A stretch of 64,000 nucleotides of DNA from Acidobacteriota bacterium. GTDB lineage: Bacteria; Acidobacteriota; Thermoanaerobaculia; UBA5066. Shown here one piece after another: positions 56,500 through 64,000 of the stretch. The DNA is taken from contig JAKOVQ010000025.1 of NCBI GenBank assembly GCA_029781975.1, forward strand, positions 15,001 to 79,000, in the 5' to 3' direction. The translations under genes and the position numbers were made by a program. Within the stretch, counting starts at the first letter, position 1. Every line of letters begins with the position of its first letter. The notes below the pieces were generated by a model that made no database searches, was not told where the DNA came from, and was given only the letters and a program-made list of their open reading frames with translations.

Positions 56500-58797
56500 C
56501 TAAGGCACCTGGACCGGGACGATCGTCGGGTCGCTCGTCCCGTTGTCGATGACCGAGGCGTAGGCCCAGGCCGAGCCGCCGGGGGTCCGGACGGTGAGCC
56601 GGGCGTAGGCGACGCCGCGGTCCCCCGCTCCTGCGGCCCCGAAGACGTCGACGACCTGGTTGAGCCCGCCCGCCGGGACCGCCACGAGGAGCTCGGTTCC
56701 GAGAGGCGCCCCCGAGCCGTCGTGGAGCCGGACGGCGACCTCCACCGGTGCGGTCCCGAGGTTCACGAGGCCGACGTTCGTCCGGACGGAGGCCGAGCGG
56801 CGGAGGTGGGGGAGGAGGCCGCGTCGGAGGGGAGTCAGGGCGGCCGCGGCCGTCACGGCCGGCAGGAAGCCGCCGTAGGTCCCCGCCTCGTCCTGGTTGA
56901 AGGTCCGCGACGAGACGACGACGGGGACGTCCGAGGCGACGTGGAGCGCCCCGAAGGAGGGCGAACCCGCCGGGAGGCCGAAGAGCGACACGAGGACGTC
57001 GGCCCACTCGGCGATGCCGGGCGCGACGCTTCGCGTCCTCACGAGAGGCGAGCCCCCTCCGGGGACGAACGTGAACGTCGCCGTCGCGGCGGAGGAGCCC
57101 GGGTTGACGACCGCGACGTCGCTTCGCCAGAGGCTCCCGTAGGCCCCGGGGGCGTGCGACACGGCGGCGACCGCCGCCGCGAACGCCGCGGAGGGAGCGG
57201 CGACGGTCACCGTCCCGCCGCGGCTGCAGGTCGCCGCGCCGGACGAGGCGGTGAGCGTCCACGAGTAGGTGCCGGCGAGGGCGTACGCGTGGGTCGTCGA
57301 GGCGCCGGCGGCGGTCCCGCCGTCCCCGAAGGACCACGCGTAGACGACGGGCGACGAGCAGCCCGTCGGCGTGGCCGAGGCGGTGAAGGAGACCGGGCTC
57401 CCGATCGTGGCCGCGGTGCCGGCGGAGGCGCTGCAGGAGAGCGAGCAGGGCGGAGGCGGCTCCGAACCGCTCCATCCCGCCGGGAGGGTCACGAGGTAGG
57501 TCTCCACCTCCTCCGTGCCGGAGCGCCCCCAGTTGGAGGTGAAGAGGACCTGCGTCAGGTCGCGATTCGCGGTCGCGTGCGGCTCGGCCCAGTAGTCGTG
57601 CTCCTGGTCGGGGTCCACCAGGGAGTGGGTGTGGGCGAGCCGGACGACCCGTCCGCCCGCCTTGAGCTCGAGGACGAAGAGCTGGTCGTCCATCCACGTC
57701 GCCGAGCCGGTCGAGGCGTCGTGAGTCGACACGACAGCCCAGCCGGGGCGGAGGAAGGACCGTCCGGAGAAGTGGAGGCCGATCGGCTCGTGGCTGAAGT
57801 CGATCGGGACGAGGGCCGTCCGCGCGCCCGACTCGAGGTCGATCAGGGCGATCTCGTCGGTGTCGACGTCCTGGTAGACGGCGACGTCGCGGCCCGAGGC
57901 GTCGAGCGCGAGGTCGTTGTGTCCCAGCGCGCGGGAGAGGCCGCGGCCGTTCGCGAGGGAGCGGTCGTAGACCATCATCCCGCAGGGCGCAGCGTCGGTC
58001 CCCAGAGTCCCCTCCGCGCAGGTGGGGAAGGCGGCGACGAAGAACCGGCCCGAGGGGCTGATCGTCACGGCGTCGATGTCGTCGGTCCCCGGGGTCCCCC
58101 GGAGGTCGCGGATCGCGACCACCCGGTCGGAGGCCTGGTCGTAGACCAGGAAGGCCACCGGGCGCCAGCTCTCGTCCTGCGCCATCAGCCCCCAGGTCGT
58201 CCCGTCGGCCGACGGGCTCCCCTCGGAGCGGGTCCAGACCATCGCGAGAGCCTGGCCGGGGAAGTCCGCGGCGAAGTCGTGGACCAGCGACGTCTCGTGC
58301 GTCGTAACGTCGACGCTGCGGAGGGCCGTCCCGTCGGCGAAGGCGAGGCGATGGGGGTCCGTCGCGTCCCACCTCGGGTCGATGACCACCTCGGGAAGGT
58401 AGGAGAGGGGAGCGAGCGTGGAGGCGTCGTAGACGTACCAGGTCGCCGCGAGACCGCGCAGGAGGATCAGCGTCCCGTCGGCGTTCCACGCCTGGACGCG
58501 CGCGTACTCGTTCTTGATCCCCCGGGACGGATCCGAGGGATCGAGGTCGTGCCGGCGGTCGGTCACGCGCGTCACGCAGCGGCCGAAGACGGGGTCCCGG
58601 AACGGGGACCGGACGGCGGGCTCCGGCAGCGACGGGGGCTGCCGGACCTCGAGGTCGGTGACGAGCGGCGGCTCGGGCCCGGCGCAGGAGGGCGGAGCGC
58701 CCGCCGCGCTCCGGGCCCAGAGGAGGAGGACCATCGCCGCGAGGAGCGCCAGGAGGATCCGGACCGGGAGACGGGGGTCGTGCGTCGTTGTGTGCAT
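56500..58797 (-). CDS. Secreted beta-propeller/PKD protein with conserved C-terminal domain
   Basis: A 765-residue exported protein. After a signal peptide (LLALLAAMVLLLWARSAAGA) comes a propeller-like region (about 65-455) with many Asp/Ser-rich strands. A PKD domain is at about 480-545 (YAWSFGDGGTAAGASTTHAYALAGTYSWTLT). A C-terminal domain of about 220 residues (AYGSLWRSDVAVVNPGSS to AYASVIDNGTSDPTIVPVQVP) closes it. A GAGGGG precedes the ATG. The protein is next to another secreted protein with the same C-terminal domain, so both may share a surface-attachment or secretion route. The function is not known. Confidence 0.75.
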   Translation of the reverse strand: MHTTTHDPRLPVRILLALLAAMVLLLWARSAAGAPPSCAGPEPPLVTDLEVRQPPSLPEPAVRSPFRDPVFGRCVTRVTDRRHDLDPSDPSRGIKNEYARVQAWNADGTLILLRGLAATWYVYDASTLAPLSYLPEVVIDPRWDATDPHRLAFADGTALRSVDVTTHETSLVHDFAADFPGQALAMVWTRSEGSPSADGTTWGLMAQDESWRPVAFLVYDQASDRVVAIRDLRGTPGTDDIDAVTISPSGRFFVAAFPTCAEGTLGTDAAPCGMMVYDRSLANGRGLSRALGHNDLALDASGRDVAVYQDVDTDEIALIDLESGARTALVPIDFSHEPIGLHFSGRSFLRPGWAVVSTHDASTGSATWMDDQLFVLELKAGGRVVRLAHTHSLVDPDQEHDYWAEPHATANRDLTQVLFTSNWGRSGTEEVETYLVTLPAGWSGSEPPPPCSLSCSASAGTAATIGSPVSFTASATPTGCSSPVVYAWSFGDGGTAAGASTTHAYALAGTYSWTLTASSGAATCSRGGTVTVAAPSAAFAAAVAAVSHAPGAYGSLWRSDVAVVNPGSSAATATFTFVPGGGSPLVRTRSVAPGIAEWADVLVSLFGLPAGSPSFGALHVASDVPVVVSSRTFNQDEAGTYGGFLPAVTAAAALTPLRRGLLPHLRRSASVRTNVGLVNLGTAPVEVAVRLHDGSGAPLGTELLVAVPAGGLNQVVDVFGAAGAGDRGVAYARLTVRTPGGSAWAYASVIDNGTSDPTIVPVQVP

Positions 58798-58807
58798 GAC
58801 GGTCCCC

Positions 58808-60514
58808 TCACGGGACGACGAGAGGGACGATGGTGGGGTCGGCCGTCCGGTTGTCGATGACCGAGGCGTAGGCCCAGACGAGCGCGCCCGCCGTCCGGAC
58901 CTCGAGGGTGGCCCACGCGATCGCCGGCGGCGCCACGCCGGCGGCGGCGAAGACGTCGTCCTGCTGGACGAGGCCCCCTGCGGGGACCTCGAGGACGATC
59001 TCCCGCCCGAGCGGGGCGCCGTCCGTCCCGCGGAGGCGGAGGGCGACCGTCGCCGCGCTCGTCCCGAGGGCCGTCAGGCCGACGTTGACCCGGAAGCTCT
59101 CCCCTCCCTTGAGGTGGGCGAGGACGCCGGTCTTGCCAGGCCCGAGCGCCTCCGCGGCCGTGACCGCGGGGAGGTAGCCGCCGTAGCTCCCCTTCGCGGT
59201 CGGGTTGAACGTCCTCGACGAGAGGCAGAGCGGCCGGTCGGCCGCGACGCGGACGGCGCCCGAGGCGGACGCGGCGGCGTCGACGCCGAAGAGCGAGACG
59301 AGGACGTCCCGGAAGTCCCGGGCCTCGCCGGCCGCGAGGTCGACCGACCGGGAGACGGGGCTCCCGCCCCGCGGGGTGAAGGTGAAGGCCGCGGACGCAG
59401 CCTGGCTCCCGCCGTTGACGGCGGCCAGGTCGGTCCGCCACGAGGAGCCCATCGCCCCGCCGCTGTGCGCCACGGCCGCGACGACAGCTTCCCAGGGCGC
59501 GGCTGCGCCGCTCCCGGGACAGCCGCCGGTCCCCCGCCAGCAGTTATAGGCGACGTCGAGGAGCGCGACGAGCTCTCCCGTCGCCTTCCGGTCGCCGGCG
59601 GCGGTGGGGTGACTGTCCTCCGGGTCGCTCGGGTAGGCCGAGACGTCGGAGAAGACCGTCCGCGTGTGCTCGACGGCGCCGCTCCGGAGCCGGTGGTGGT
59701 TCCCGTCGGCCCAGCCGAGGTCGTTGGTCCCGGGGTCGTCGGTCCGGCTCGGGCCGCCGTCCGAGGTGAGGACGGTGTAGAAGTCGAGGACGGCGACGTT
59801 CCGGCCGGTGTAGCCCGAGAGCCAGTCGTTCACCAGCCACTCGTTGAGCGCCCGGGCGTTGGCGGCGGCCGCCGGGTCGGTCGCCGCGGCGGCGAGCGGG
59901 GGAGCGGTGACCGCGACGAAGAGGACGTCGGGGCGCGTGGCGAAGAAGTCGCGGAGCGCCGCGTAGATCCCCTTCGCGTTCGCGACGGTGTGGTGCTCCG
60001 AGCCGCTGTCCTGGCCGCGCAGCGGGTTGGCCTCGATGGGAGGAACCGGGTCCGTGGGGCTCCCGCCGAGCTGCGAGTTGGGGAAGCACGACTTGAAGAG
60101 GACGACCCGGTTGGGCCCGCCCGGGTCGGCCGCCAGGCGCGAGTACTCCGCGTGCTGCCCGCTCTCGGAGAGGAGGGCCGCGAGGTAGGTGTCGCGGTGG
60201 GGCCCCAGGAACCAGGACCACCAGCTCCCGATGTCGGTGTGGTCGCCGATGGTGCCCGAGCCGGCGTCGAGGTCGGCCGGGCCCCACCCGTAGTTGGTGT
60301 CGCTGACGAACCAGCGGGAGTCCCTCAGGGCCGTTCCGAGGCCGCCGTGGCCGTCGGCCAGCCACGCCTCGCCCGTGGAGTGGTGGACGAAGACCAGCTT
60401 GACCGGGGTCGGGGGAGGGCTCGGGTCGGGTGGGACGACCGCCTGCGCAGAGCGCGGCACCGTTGCGAGGAGGACCGCGATCGCCGCGGCGAGCGGGACC
60501 GGACGGAAGGACAT
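58808..60514 (-). CDS. Secreted SGNH-hydrolase-like protein with the same C-terminal domain
   Basis: A 568-residue exported protein. The signal peptide (MSFRPVPLAAAIAVLLATVP) is followed by an SGNH/GDSL-like catalytic part: VKLVFVHHSTGEAW at the start, VVLFKSCFPNSQLGG, and DSHPTAAGDRKATGE at the end, where Asp-His would complete a catalytic triad. A C-terminal domain of about 220 residues matches that of the downstream protein (GGAMGSSWRTDLAAVNGGS to ASVIDNRTADPTIVPLVVP). GGGGGAGGAG precedes the ATG. The substrate, possibly an ester on a glycan or lipid, is unknown. Confidence 0.7.
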   Translation of the reverse strand: MSFRPVPLAAAIAVLLATVPRSAQAVVPPDPSPPPTPVKLVFVHHSTGEAWLADGHGGLGTALRDSRWFVSDTNYGWGPADLDAGSGTIGDHTDIGSWWSWFLGPHRDTYLAALLSESGQHAEYSRLAADPGGPNRVVLFKSCFPNSQLGGSPTDPVPPIEANPLRGQDSGSEHHTVANAKGIYAALRDFFATRPDVLFVAVTAPPLAAAATDPAAAANARALNEWLVNDWLSGYTGRNVAVLDFYTVLTSDGGPSRTDDPGTNDLGWADGNHHRLRSGAVEHTRTVFSDVSAYPSDPEDSHPTAAGDRKATGELVALLDVAYNCWRGTGGCPGSGAAAPWEAVVAAVAHSGGAMGSSWRTDLAAVNGGSQAASAAFTFTPRGGSPVSRSVDLAAGEARDFRDVLVSLFGVDAAASASGAVRVAADRPLCLSSRTFNPTAKGSYGGYLPAVTAAEALGPGKTGVLAHLKGGESFRVNVGLTALGTSAATVALRLRGTDGAPLGREIVLEVPAGGLVQQDDVFAAAGVAPPAIAWATLEVRTAGALVWAYASVIDNRTADPTIVPLVVP

Positions 60515-60644
60515 GGTCTCCTCCCCCGGGGCGCATGGAACCGCACCCGGCACAGGCAATCTCGGGAAGGCGAGACCGTCTTCCTCCCAATATGTGCCGC
60601 GCGCGTCTCGCGTGCAGGAAAAACCGGCCCGGCCGACCCCCCGG

Positions 60645-60977
60645 TCAGTTCAGGGGACCGGCGCGGCCGTCCGCCTCGGCCCGGAGGACGTCGCGCACGT
60701 CGCGGCCCACGATGTCGAGGAACCGCTCGTGGTACGCCGCCACGCTCCCGACCCGGGCGTCCTCGAAGATCTTCTCGACCCGGTGGAGGGGGAAGAAGAG
60801 CGTCGCCAGGCCCAGCTCGGGCTCGGAGCCGGCGCGGTACTGGCGTGCCCAGTCGTCGAAGAGGTCGACGTCGATGCCGCGGACCGTGACGCCCGCGGTC
60901 CCGAGGCTCCGGAGGAGGCCCCAGTACTTCTCCTTCGGGCCGACCAGGTGGACGAGGACGAGCGCCCCTGGCTCCAC
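60645..60977 (-). CDS. Small conserved hypothetical protein
   Basis: A 110-residue soluble protein (VEPGALVLVHLVGPKEKYWG, then GVTVRGIDVDLFDDWARQY and FPLHRVEKIFEDARVGSVAA). It looks like an alpha/beta protein with no membrane or export signal. It starts 8 nt after the stop of the exported protein upstream, so it may be translated by re-initiation. Function unknown. Confidence 0.6.
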   Translation of the reverse strand: MEPGALVLVHLVGPKEKYWGLLRSLGTAGVTVRGIDVDLFDDWARQYRAGSEPELGLATLFFPLHRVEKIFEDARVGSVAAYHERFLDIVGRDVRDVLRAEADGRAGPLN

Positions 60978-60985
60978 GGCAGCCG

Positions 60986-61750
60986 CTAGAAGATGACGTT
61001 CGCCACGAAGTACTTCGCGGCGCTGATCGTCCCGTTCAGGAGGGCGTCCGCGTCGTCCGGCGACAGCTCGAACTTGCCGGCGGGGGACCCGTTGGCCGTG
61101 GCGAGGTAGAGCTGCACCTTCTCGACCTTCTGTCCGGCGGCCCTGGCTTCCTTCATCCCCCGGGCGCTCGCCCCGATCGCGGCGAAGACGGCCGTCTCGG
61201 TGTCGGTGATGGCCTGGACCCGGATCAGGCCGCCTGGTCCGGGCGCGAGCCGGACGCCGCGGACCCCGGCTGTCTCCATGGCCCGGAGGAACGCCTCGTT
61301 GACGGCCGGGTCGATGGTCGGTGGCGCCGCCCCGGCCTCGGCCGGAGCCCGGAAGCCGACCTCGTGGGGCGCGGGCGTCGGGATGGGGGGCGCCTCGAGG
61401 TCGGTCTTCCTGTTGCGGCGGATGTAGTCGGAGAGCGAGGGCGCCTGGGGCTGCGGGGGGGGCTGGGTCGTCTCCTCCGCTCCCGTCTTTCCCAGGACGT
61501 AGGCGTCCCTCAGCCCGAGCGCGTTCTCCTTCTCGGTCTTCTCCGCGTCGACCTCGGTCGTCCTGACCTGCTGCCACGTCCCCAGCTTGTCCTGGTAGAC
61601 GTAGTTCTCTCCCTGGACGGTGGGCTTCGCGCGGGCGATGAGGCGTCCGCCCGACTTCAGGATGATGACGTAGGCCGCGGCCGATCCCGCGAAGCCGAGC
61701 ATCGCGGCGAGGAGAAGGACGGAGAGAACCCGAACGCGACGTGCCGCCAT
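60986..61750 (-). CDS. Exported protein of unknown function sharing the ILKxG N-terminal module
   Basis: A 254-residue protein with a signal peptide (VLSVLLLAAMLGFAGSAAA). Its first mature 45 residues (YVIILKSGGRLIARAKPTVQ to VRTTEVDAEKT) resemble the same region of the exported protein at 18690-19628. The rest is Pro-rich then alpha-beta (AVNEAFLRAMETAGVRGVRL, ELSPDDADALLNGTISAAKYFVANVIF). GAGGAGG precedes the ATG. It is divergent from the DAHP synthase gene and shares a 75-bp gap. Function unknown. Confidence 0.65.
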   Translation of the reverse strand: MAARRVRVLSVLLLAAMLGFAGSAAAYVIILKSGGRLIARAKPTVQGENYVYQDKLGTWQQVRTTEVDAEKTEKENALGLRDAYVLGKTGAEETTQPPPQPQAPSLSDYIRRNRKTDLEAPPIPTPAPHEVGFRAPAEAGAAPPTIDPAVNEAFLRAMETAGVRGVRLAPGPGGLIRVQAITDTETAVFAAIGASARGMKEARAAGQKVEKVQLYLATANGSPAGKFELSPDDADALLNGTISAAKYFVANVIF

Positions 61751-61797
61751 CGACGCCTCCTCGGCCCCGGACCCGACCCATGGGGCGCGGCGTGGAG

Positions 61798-61803
61798 TAT
61801 AAA
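61798..61803 (+). promoter_or_regulatory. Candidate -10 element (TATAAA) for the DAHP synthase operon
   Basis: TATAAA lies 22 nt before the GTG start, and a good ribosome site (GGGAGGTG) lies between. No convincing -35 was found. Confidence 0.3.
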
Positions 61804-61825
61804 CGGCGGCTCGGGAGGTGCTGGC

Positions 61826-62839
61826 GTGCTCATCGTGATGGACCGGACCGCGACGCAGGCCGACGTCGAGGGCGTCGTGGCCGCCGTCGAGAGGATGGGG
61901 CTCCGGGCCCATCCGATCCCCGGGGTCCAGCGGACGGCCATCGGGATCACGGGGAACCGCGGCGTCGTCGAGCCGACGGCCCTCGAGAACCTCCCCGGCG
62001 TCCTCGAGGTCATCAAGGTCTCGCATCCGTACAAGCTGGTCTCCCGGGAGTTCCACCCGGACGACACCGTGGTCTCCATCGGGGGGGTCCCGGTGGGCGG
62101 GACGCGGGTGGTCCTCGTCGCCGGCCCCTGCGCCGTCGAGACGTTCGAGCGGACCGTCGCCATCGCGGTCGCGGTGAAGGCCCGGGGGGCCCACCTCCTC
62201 CGCGGGGGCGCGTTCAAGCCGAGGACCTCCCCCTACTCGTTCCAGGGGCATGGCGAGGAGGGGCTCCGGATGCTGGCCGCGGCTCGGGAGGCGAGCGGGC
62301 TCCCCGTCGTCACCGAGGTCCTCGACACCGGCGCGGTCGACCTCGTGGCGCGCTACGCGGACTGCCTCCAGATCGGCGCCCGGAACATGCAGAACTTCGA
62401 GCTCCTCAAGGCGGTGGGGAAGACGGGCAAGCCGGTCCTGCTCAAGCGCGGGATGGCGGCGACGCTGGAGGAGTTCCTCCTCGCGGCCGAGTACGTCCTG
62501 AACGAGGGGAACCCGAACGTCGTCCTCTGCGAGAGGGGCGTCAGGACGTTCAGCGACTTCACCCGGAATACCCTCGACCTGGCGGTGATCCCGGCGGTCG
62601 AGCGGATCTCGCACCTCCCGATCCTGGCCGACCCGTCGCACGGCACCGGGCGCCGCCACAAGGTGGCTCCGATGTCCCGCGCCGCCGTCGCCGCCGGCGC
62701 CGACGGCCTCGTGATCGAGGTCCACGACCGGCCCGAGGAGGCGCTCTCCGACGGCCCGCAGGCGCTGACGCCGGACGCCTTCGGCGACCTCGTCTCCCAG
62801 CTCGGGCCGATCGCGGCCGCGGTGGGGCGGTCGCTGTGA
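61826..62839 (+). CDS. aroF: 3-deoxy-7-phosphoheptulonate (DAHP) synthase, type I-beta with FLD domain
   Basis: A 337-residue first enzyme of the shikimate pathway. It joins phosphoenolpyruvate and erythrose-4-phosphate. An N-terminal ferredoxin-like regulatory domain (VLIVMDRTATQADVEGVVAAVERMG, residues 1-70) precedes the TIM-barrel catalytic part. That part has VAGPCAVE, LRGGAFKPRTSPYSFQG, IGARNMQNFELL, LLKRGM and ADPSHGTGRRHKV. The FLD domain is the type that confers feedback control in Thermotoga. The GTG start has GGAGG 7 nt upstream. carA overlaps the stop by GTGA. Confidence 0.93.
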   Translation: MLIVMDRTATQADVEGVVAAVERMGLRAHPIPGVQRTAIGITGNRGVVEPTALENLPGVLEVIKVSHPYKLVSREFHPDDTVVSIGGVPVGGTRVVLVAGPCAVETFERTVAIAVAVKARGAHLLRGGAFKPRTSPYSFQGHGEEGLRMLAAAREASGLPVVTEVLDTGAVDLVARYADCLQIGARNMQNFELLKAVGKTGKPVLLKRGMAATLEEFLLAAEYVLNEGNPNVVLCERGVRTFSDFTRNTLDLAVIPAVERISHLPILADPSHGTGRRHKVAPMSRAAVAAGADGLVIEVHDRPEEALSDGPQALTPDAFGDLVSQLGPIAAAVGRSL

Positions 62840-63942
62840 CCCGCGGCCCCGCGCTCCTCCTCCTCGAGGACGGCCGCGCCTTCGAGGGGGAGGCCTTCGG
62901 CGGCGCGGGGACCTCCTTCGGCGAGGTCGTCTTCAACACGGCGATGGCCGGCTACCAGGAGACCCTCACGGACCCGTCGTACCGGGGGCAGATCGTCGTC
63001 ATGACCGTCCCGCACGTCGGCAACTACGGCGTCAACGCCTCGGACGCGGAGTCCTCCCGGATCCAGGTGGCCGGCTTCGCGGCCCGCCACTTCCCGGAGC
63101 GCTTCTCCAACGCCCGGGGCGAGCGGAGCCTCGGGGAGGCGCTCGTCGAGTCGGGCACCGTCGCGATCCACGGGCTCGACACGCGCGCCCTCGTCCGCCA
63201 CCTCCGCTCGCGCGGGGCGATGCGCGGCGTCGTGACGTCGGAGCGGACGGCGCCCGGGGAGCGCGAGGCGCTCCTCGCCGACGTCCGGAGGCAGCCGGAG
63301 ATGGTCGGAGCGGCGCTCGCCCTCGAGGTCGGGACGCGCGAGCCCTACCCGTACGGCGCCCAGGACCCGGGGCGCCCGCGCGTGGCGGCGCTCGACTTCG
63401 GGATCAAGCGGAACATCCTCCGGAAGCTCGACGCGTGGGGCCTCGCGGTCACCGTCTTCCCCGCGACGGCGACGCCCGACGAGCTCCTCGAGGCCGGCCG
63501 CTTCGACGGCTTCTTCCTCTCCAACGGCCCCGGCGACCCGGCCGCGCTCCCCTCCTGCGTCGGGACGATCGGCGCACTGGTGGAATCGGGCAGGCCGGTG
63601 TTCGGCATCTGCCTCGGCCACCAGCTCCTCGGGATCGCCCTCGGGGCGAAGACTTTCAAGCTGAAGTTCGGCCACCGGGGGGTGAACCACCCCGTCCGCG
63701 ACGTGACGACGGGGGCCGTCTCGATCACGTCGCAGAACCACGGCTTCGCGGTCGACTCCGCCTCTCTCCCGGCCTCCCTCGAGCTGACCCACGTCAACCT
63801 CAACGACGGGACCTGCGAAGGGTTCCGGCTGAGGGGGCGCCCGGTCTTCGCGGTCCAGTACCACCCCGAGTCGGCCCCGGGCCCGCACGACTCGGACGCC
63901 CTCTTCGACGCGTTCGCGGGCCTGCTCGCGCGGCGGGCGTGA
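62836..63942 (+). CDS. carA: Carbamoyl-phosphate synthase small (glutaminase) subunit
   Basis: A 368-residue glutamine amidotransferase subunit. It hydrolyses glutamine and passes ammonia to CarB for carbamoyl phosphate. The N-terminal domain has LLLEDGRAFEGEAFG and GYQETLTDPSYRGQIV. The class I amidotransferase domain has the catalytic C259 (FGICLGHQLLG) and His/Glu in QYHPESAPGPHDS. Length is normal. CarB is not in the window. It is coupled to the DAHP synthase gene and to the permease gene downstream (GTGA). Confidence 0.93.
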   Translation: MTRGPALLLLEDGRAFEGEAFGGAGTSFGEVVFNTAMAGYQETLTDPSYRGQIVVMTVPHVGNYGVNASDAESSRIQVAGFAARHFPERFSNARGERSLGEALVESGTVAIHGLDTRALVRHLRSRGAMRGVVTSERTAPGEREALLADVRRQPEMVGAALALEVGTREPYPYGAQDPGRPRVAALDFGIKRNILRKLDAWGLAVTVFPATATPDELLEAGRFDGFFLSNGPGDPAALPSCVGTIGALVESGRPVFGICLGHQLLGIALGAKTFKLKFGHRGVNHPVRDVTTGAVSITSQNHGFAVDSASLPASLELTHVNLNDGTCEGFRLRGRPVFAVQYHPESAPGPHDSDALFDAFAGLLARRA

Positions 63943-64000
63943 ACCTCCCGCTCTTCCTGGCGCGCCGGTTCCTCGGCTCGCGGAGGGGAGGGCTCCTCGG
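63939..64000 (+). CDS. LolC/LolE-type ABC transporter permease, N-terminal fragment (runs off window)
   Basis: Only 20 codons are visible, starting GTG and overlapping the carA stop. The sequence NLPLFLARRFLGSRRGGLL matches the N-terminus of LolC/LolE lipoprotein-releasing permeases, where an amphipathic ARRyLrSRR segment precedes the first TM. The rest lies outside. Confidence 0.5.
   Translation, partial: MNLPLFLARRFLGSRRGGLL

Overview
The window is a high-GC, gene-dense chromosomal segment from a Gram-negative (diderm) bacterium. It encodes an LPS transporter (LptD), an Oar-like TonB-dependent receptor, type IV pili, a secretin-independent set of minor pilins, and DUF507 and MXAN_5187-like proteins. 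This mix best fits Acidobacteriota (Thermoanaerobaculia/Holophagae-like). That assignment is an inference from gene families; no database search was run.

Layout. 1-2600: 3' end of an rRNA operon (partial 23S, 5S, terminator). 2648-21014: a YfhO-type membrane protein, then a type IV pilus block: prepilin peptidase, PilS-like kinase, two PilT ATPases on the minus strand (one with a large HEAT-repeat N-terminus), minor pilins, PilX-like and PilY1 proteins, a periplasmic protein and a PilR/NtrC-like regulator. 21011-26767: selA, a coiled-coil protein, a TPR protein and a TldD/PmbA pair. 26830-30796: DUF507 plus a three-subunit propionyl/acyl-CoA carboxylase. 31090-41016: TonB-dependent receptor, phosphatase-TPR protein, DsbA-like protein, a pseudokinase-TonB fusion, MltG and RuvX. 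41131-50785: a long, mostly overlapping plus-strand run: thiolase, SCOT A/B, LptD, RfbB, RfbD, a fused prenol kinase/prenyl-phosphate kinase, a UbiA prenyltransferase and a lipid-binding-like protein. 50839-54984 (minus): a small membrane protein, a DedA-rhodanese protein with an in-frame TGA, an ABM-like protein and a GAF-GAF sigma-54 activator. 55110-64000: a MeaB-epimerase fusion, two secreted proteins sharing a C-terminal domain, two small genes, DAHP synthase, CarA and the start of a LolC/E-type permease.

Most striking observation. The DedA-rhodanese gene (51116-52090, minus) has an in-frame TGA two codons after the rhodanese active-site Cys. The frame then continues through a complete rhodanese C-terminus. 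A bulged hairpin with a GU-containing apical loop lies 15-34 nt after the TGA, where a bacterial SECIS is expected, and selA is present in the same window. The gene is therefore probably a selenoprotein with a C-T-U active site.

How the genes work together. The carboxylase and the MeaB-epimerase fusion point to the propionyl-CoA/methylmalonyl-CoA route. Thiolase plus SCOT points to acetoacetate use. The pilus block has a candidate sigma-54 promoter before the minor pilins and an NtrC-type regulator at its end. Several operon-leading genes lack a Shine-Dalgarno sequence and instead have a TANNNT hexamer 6-10 nt before the start codon, which suggests frequent leaderless transcription.
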